Shown here in pieces: positions 60,264 to 64,000 of a DNA stretch of 64,000 nt (its first letter is position 1; each line of letters opens with the position of its first letter). Made by a program: the position numbers and the translations under genes. The notes below the pieces were generated by a model. That model saw nothing but the letters and a program-made list of their open reading frames with translations. It did no database searches and was not told where the DNA came from. This stretch comes from Lacticaseibacillus pabuli (lineage in GTDB: Bacteria; Bacillota; Bacilli; Lactobacillales; Lactobacillaceae), in NCBI RefSeq assembly GCF_028736235.1, contig NZ_CP117884.1, forward strand, positions 868,001 to 932,000, written 5' to 3'.

Positions 60264-61586
60264 GTGGATAAGCGCGATAACATTTCCGAGCCCAAAGCGG
60301 CTGCACTCGGTCTGCAGCACCTACTCGCGATGTACTCTGGCTCCGTTCTGGTGCCTATTCTCATCGCGACGGCGCTGAAGTTTAACTCCGAGCAAATGAC
60401 CTACCTCGTTTCCATTGATATCTTTATGTGTGGCGTTGCCACTGCGCTCCAAATTTTCACCAACAAGGTTTTCGGCATCGGCTTACCCGTCATTTTGGGG
60501 TGTGCGGTACAATCCGTCGCACCGCTCATCATGATTGGCCAAAAGTTTGATATTCAGACCATGTACGGTGCCATCATCGCGGCTGGCTTTTTCGTTTTCC
60601 TGATTTCAGGGGCGTTTGCCAAGCTGCGGCGGTTCTTCCCGCCACTCGTGACGGGGACACTCATCACGGTGATTGGGCTGTCACTCATTCCAGTGGCATT
60701 CCAAAACATTGGTGGTGGTAGCACGACCGCTAAAAGTTTTGGGAGTCTCCCAAACCTGCTCCTGGGCATCATCACGGTACTCTTAATCCTGGCGATTAAC
60801 GTCTGGGGTCGCGGCTTCATTCGCTCGATTGCTATTTTAATTGGTTTAGTCGCCGGTACTGTGATTGGTGGGTTCATGCACATGGTCAGCTTGGCACCCG
60901 TTGCACAGGCCAGCTGGTTCCACGTACCCACGCCATTTTACTTTGGGACGCCACACTTCGAGTGGAGTTCCATCCTAACGATGGTGCTCATCTCGTTGGT
61001 GTCGATGGTCGAAAGTACGGGGGTGTTCTTTGCCCTCGGTGACATCGTCGGACGCAAGATCGGCGAGGATGACCTGAAGAAGGGGTACCGCGCTGAAGGC
61101 CTGGCTGTTATGTTGGGTGGGGTGTTCAACACTTTCCCATACACGACCTTTAGTCAGAATGTCGGTCTCGTGCAGCTGTCTGGCATCAAGAGCCGGAAGC
61201 CCGTGATGTATTCTGCCGGTTTTCTCGTGTTGCTGGGTCTGTTGCCTAAGATTGGGGCACTTGCCACAATCATCCCAACACCCGTCCTCGGTGGGGCAAT
61301 GCTTGTCATGTTCGGCATGGTTGCCGTCCAGGGGATTCGGATGTTGCAGCAGGTCGACTTTAACAACGATAAGAACCTGCTCGTCGCCGCAATTTCAATT
61401 GGTCTAGGCTTAGGGGTTACGGTTCAGCCTGAAATCGTCCAGTTCCTGCCTAAGAACATTCAGCTATTTTGCTCATCAGGTATTCTGATGGCCAGTCTCT
61501 CTGCGGTCATCCTAAACATTTTGTTCAACTCGCGTAATCCGCAACCCGAAATGAAGAGTGACGCCGGATTAAACGAGAAGGACTAG
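60264..61586 (+). CDS. pbuX: Xanthine permease
   Basis: 440 residues, about 12 to 14 helices, nucleobase:cation symporter-2 family. Signature region VFNTFPYTTFSQNVGLVQLSGIKSR near 295 and the N-terminal GLQHLLAMYSGSVLVPILI near 16. Next to xpt, the standard xanthine pair. GTG start after aggaggg, 11 bases past xpt. Confidence 0.94.
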   Translation: MDKRDNISEPKAAALGLQHLLAMYSGSVLVPILIATALKFNSEQMTYLVSIDIFMCGVATALQIFTNKVFGIGLPVILGCAVQSVAPLIMIGQKFDIQTMYGAIIAAGFFVFLISGAFAKLRRFFPPLVTGTLITVIGLSLIPVAFQNIGGGSTTAKSFGSLPNLLLGIITVLLILAINVWGRGFIRSIAILIGLVAGTVIGGFMHMVSLAPVAQASWFHVPTPFYFGTPHFEWSSILTMVLISLVSMVESTGVFFALGDIVGRKIGEDDLKKGYRAEGLAVMLGGVFNTFPYTTFSQNVGLVQLSGIKSRKPVMYSAGFLVLLGLLPKIGALATIIPTPVLGGAMLVMFGMVAVQGIRMLQQVDFNNDKNLLVAAISIGLGLGVTVQPEIVQFLPKNIQLFCSSGILMASLSAVILNILFNSRNPQPEMKSDAGLNEKD

Positions 61587-61597
61587 GAGGAATTTTT

Positions 61598-62737
61598 GTG
61601 ACCAAGTTCATTGCGCCAGGTAGTTTTGTCGGCATCATCGGCGGGGGCTTTGCGGGGTATCAGCTCGCGATGACCGCGCGCCAGATGGGCATGAAGACCG
61701 TGATTCTGACGTCGTCAGTCGACGACATCGCGTTTAAAGCAGCTGATATGAAGATGGTGGGTTCAGCAAATGATCCCAAGGTGTTGTCCGAGTTCAAGAA
61801 GCACGTGGACGTGATGACTTACATCGATGAAACGGTCGTCGGCGGCGAAATGCTGGCAGACGCCGTGCCCGCTGCGCAGTTGCCTAGTGGGACCGACATT
61901 CTGAGTTTTACCCAGGATCGATATCTCGAAAAAATCTTTTTGGAAGATCTCAAGATGAACGTCCTGCCATACACGCAGGTTGTTAGTTCTGATGACGTGG
62001 ACAAGGCCATCGACAGTCTCGGGTACCCAAGTGTCCTCAAGCCCTTGCAAAAGAGTCTGAATGACCGACACCTACTTCTGGAGACAGATGCTGATGTTTG
62101 GCGGGCCAAGGGGTTGATGGATTCTCGGCCGTTCATCATGGAGTCTTGGCTGGATCACCCCCGTCAGCTCGCCATCATTTGTGTCAAGTCGGATGACGGA
62201 CTCCAGGTCATGCCACTCATCGAAATCGATGAGGGTATTGAAGGGCTGAACGCCGCCATTGAGCCTGCGCAGGTGGACGGGTCTGTCCTCGTTGAATCGC
62301 TGCGCGTCGCCGAAACGGTGGGGGCAAAGGTTGATTATCTCGGCGTTTTTGCCATCGAATTCTTCCTGACCAAGGAGGGCACGCTGTACGTCAAACGGGT
62401 AACGCCAGGGCCACGCATGTACGGGGATGTCATCGGGAGTGTTGCTCCTGACGACCAATACGACCTGCACTTGCGCGCGGTCCTGGGCTGGCCGGTTCCG
62501 ACCGTACCCATCGACGGGTCGGCTATCTTGATCCCGCTGCGCGAGAGCCAGCGGGATGCTGTGGCAACTCAGATTCAGATTAAGCCAAAGTGGCGCTGGC
62601 GTTTCTTTGCTGCCGGCCCCGTCTTTGGCGAACTAACGGTGCCAGGACCACTCATGGATGCCCTGAGCGCGATTTCAGCCACGCAGCAATTTGAAATAAA
62701 CGCGCAGCCGCAAACCTACAAATCGGAGGATAAGTGA
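61598..62737 (+). CDS. purK: 5-(Carboxyamino)imidazole ribonucleotide synthase
   Basis: 379 residues, ATP-grasp enzyme of de novo purine synthesis: carboxylates AIR with ATP and bicarbonate. N-terminal GIIGGGFAGYQLAMTARQMG near 8, ATP-grasp core (about 105-280) with FAIEFFLTKEGTLYVKRVTPGPRMYG near 247. GTG start after aggaggaa. Overlaps purB by one base. The usual neighbour purE is not seen in the window. Confidence 0.9.
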   Translation: MTKFIAPGSFVGIIGGGFAGYQLAMTARQMGMKTVILTSSVDDIAFKAADMKMVGSANDPKVLSEFKKHVDVMTYIDETVVGGEMLADAVPAAQLPSGTDILSFTQDRYLEKIFLEDLKMNVLPYTQVVSSDDVDKAIDSLGYPSVLKPLQKSLNDRHLLLETDADVWRAKGLMDSRPFIMESWLDHPRQLAIICVKSDDGLQVMPLIEIDEGIEGLNAAIEPAQVDGSVLVESLRVAETVGAKVDYLGVFAIEFFLTKEGTLYVKRVTPGPRMYGDVIGSVAPDDQYDLHLRAVLGWPVPTVPIDGSAILIPLRESQRDAVATQIQIKPKWRWRFFAAGPVFGELTVPGPLMDALSAISATQQFEINAQPQTYKSEDK

Positions 62738-64000
62738 TGATTTCCCGATATAGCCGCAAACAAATGGCCGACGTCTGGTCACTCGACAATCGTTACCAGG
62801 CTTGGCTCGAAGTTGAAATCCTAGCGACTGAGGCGCATGCCAAGTTAGGTATCGTCCCCGAAGCCGACGCTAAGGCGCTGCGTCAAAACGCACACGTCGA
62901 TGCCGACGAGGTCGCTCGCATTGAGTTAGAGACCCGTCATGACGTGGTGGCCTTTACGCGGGCACTCTCAGAGTCACTCGGCGATGAGAAAAAGTGGGTC
63001 CACTTTGGTCTTACGAGCACTGACGTTGTTGATACCGCCCAGGGTTACATCCTGAAGCAGGCCAACGTCATCTTGCGCGAGGATATCGAGCAGATGATCA
63101 AAGTGCTTGGTGACCGGGCCCTTGAGTTCAAGGATACGGTGATGATGGGGCGGACGCACGGCGTTCACGCTGAACCCACCACCTTTGGCCTCGTTCTGGC
63201 CAGCTGGTACGCTGAAATGAAGCGTAACCTCGCGCGCTTTAACGAAGCCGCTGACGAGGTCGAGGCAGGCAAAATTTCTGGTGCGGTGGGGACGTTTGCG
63301 AACACCCCGCCAGCAGTCGAAGAATATGTTTGTGAACACCTTGGGCTGCGTGCGCAGGACATCTCCACTCAAATCTTGCCCCGCGACCTGCACGCCCGTT
63401 ACATCCAAACCTTGGCACTCATTGCCAGCTCGATTGAGCGCTTTGCGACCAATATTCGCCACATGCAGCGGACTGAGGTACACGAGGTCGAAGAGCATTT
63501 CAACAAGGGCCAAAAGGGGTCATCCGCAATGCCGCACAAGCGCAACCCGATCAGCTCCGAAAATGTGTCCGGTTTGGCGCGAGTCATTCGTGGTTACCAG
63601 ACGCCAGCGCTTGAGGACATTAACCTGTGGCACGAGCGAGACATCAGTCATTCCTCGGCCGAACGGATTATCCTGCCTGACGCAACGGGTTTGCTGGATT
63701 ACATCCTGCACCGGTTCACTGGCATTATTCACGACCTGGATGTTTTCCCAGACCGCATGATGAAGAACATGAACTTAACGCACGGTTTGATTTACAGCCA
63801 GCGCTTTATGCTCAAACTCATTGATGAGGGCGGCATGTCGCGTGAAGCCGCCTACGATCTGGTGCAGCCAATGACCGCCCAGGCCTGGGATGAAGGCAAG
63901 GACTTCCGGACGCTGATTGAAGCCAATCCTAAAGTTACGGCCGTTTTGTCACCGGCTGATATTGCCGATGCCTTTGATTACCATTACCACTTGCGTCACG
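62737..64000 (+). CDS. purB: Adenylosuccinate lyase (3' end beyond window)
   Basis: 421 codons are visible and the frame is open at the window end, so the gene is partial; the family is about 430 residues, so only the last few are missing. Fumarase/aspartase superfamily. Signature GSSAMPHKRNP near 262, catalytic His in GRTHGVHAEPTTFG near 141, and the N-terminal MISRYSRKQMADVW. Acts twice in purine synthesis (SAICAR and adenylosuccinate cleavage). ATG overlaps the purK stop; cggagg is upstream. Confidence 0.96.
   Translation, partial: MISRYSRKQMADVWSLDNRYQAWLEVEILATEAHAKLGIVPEADAKALRQNAHVDADEVARIELETRHDVVAFTRALSESLGDEKKWVHFGLTSTDVVDTAQGYILKQANVILREDIEQMIKVLGDRALEFKDTVMMGRTHGVHAEPTTFGLVLASWYAEMKRNLARFNEAADEVEAGKISGAVGTFANTPPAVEEYVCEHLGLRAQDISTQILPRDLHARYIQTLALIASSIERFATNIRHMQRTEVHEVEEHFNKGQKGSSAMPHKRNPISSENVSGLARVIRGYQTPALEDINLWHERDISHSSAERIILPDATGLLDYILHRFTGIIHDLDVFPDRMMKNMNLTHGLIYSQRFMLKLIDEGGMSREAAYDLVQPMTAQAWDEGKDFRTLIEANPKVTAVLSPADIADAFDYHYHLRH

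Noticed and set aside
1..64000. CRISPR array, prophage, integrative element, replication origin or rRNA operon
   Set aside because: No regularly spaced repeats, phage or conjugation genes, DnaA-box cluster or rRNA sequence were found; the only mobile element is the IS30-type insertion.

Overview
The window is a stretch of chromosome from a Gram-positive, low-to-medium GC member of the Lactobacillaceae. The evidence is the alaS-ireB-ruvX-yrzB-zapA-cvpA-mutS2-trxA order, the divergent pepQ/ccpA pair, the PepV, PepQ and DtpT peptide-use genes, the NagR, CcpA and YtrA type regulators, AGGAGG ribosome binding sites with frequent GTG and TTG starts, and six tRNA genes without encoded CCA. Species cannot be named from the sequence. 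Almost all of it looks like stable core genome. The only clear mobile element is one IS30-family insertion sequence.

Layout. 0-7.6 kb: alaS, then ireB/ruvX/yrzB, zapA/cvpA/mutS2 and trxA. 7.7-13 kb: a GNAT enzyme, yslB, a murI-rdgB gene fusion with a YfcE-type phosphoesterase, and a large membrane protein. 13-19.9 kb: glpF, a CBS-domain protein, mscS, a DUF948/YtxH pair, a HAD phosphatase, and pepQ divergent from ccpA. 19.9-27 kb (minus strand): a YtrA-regulated ABC exporter operon, a class A penicillin-binding protein and pepV. 27-34.3 kb: rbsK, an unknown gene, two YibE/F membrane proteins and a phosphoesterase, then yutD/yutF and a DUF1461 gene split by the IS. 34.3-41.3 kb: dedA, ferredoxin-NADP reductase, cyclophilin, cvfD, tRNA-Asn followed by a cluster of hairpin repeats, an NAD(P)-binding protein, tRNA-Glu/Thr, dtpT and a phosphoesterase. 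41.4-48.4 kb: tRNA-Tyr, proC, nagA-nagR, divergent teichoic acid genes tagD/tagA, and the NAD pair pncB-nadE. 48.4-64 kb: a P-type ATPase behind a probable manganese riboswitch, a tryptophan-type ABC transporter (trpXYZ) behind a peptide-coded attenuator, sprT, a GNAT enzyme, tRNA-Leu, an ECF S component, csp, an amino acid permease, a glucosaminidase, and the purine genes xpt-pbuX-purK-purB (purB runs off the end).

Themes. Cell wall supply and remodelling (MurI, PBP, glucosaminidase, TagA/TagD, NagA), nutrient salvage (peptides, Trp, xanthine, nicotinate, GlcNAc) and their local control recur. Several regulatory regions are readable: two NagR-like operators on the nagA promoter, PurR boxes before xpt, cre sites by ccpA and glpF, paired palindromes before the ECF gene, and a YtrA-type operator.

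The most interesting element is the trpX leader (51779-52048). It has a 16-residue leader peptide with tandem Trp codons, followed by a chain of at least five mutually exclusive pairings that ends in an intrinsic terminator. The parity of the chain predicts read-through on Trp starvation. Other points to examine are the Cys-to-Asp change at the AlaRS editing-site metal ligand, the REP-like hairpin cluster, a 105-bp near-perfect palindrome, and the 13-bp target duplication of the IS30-type element.
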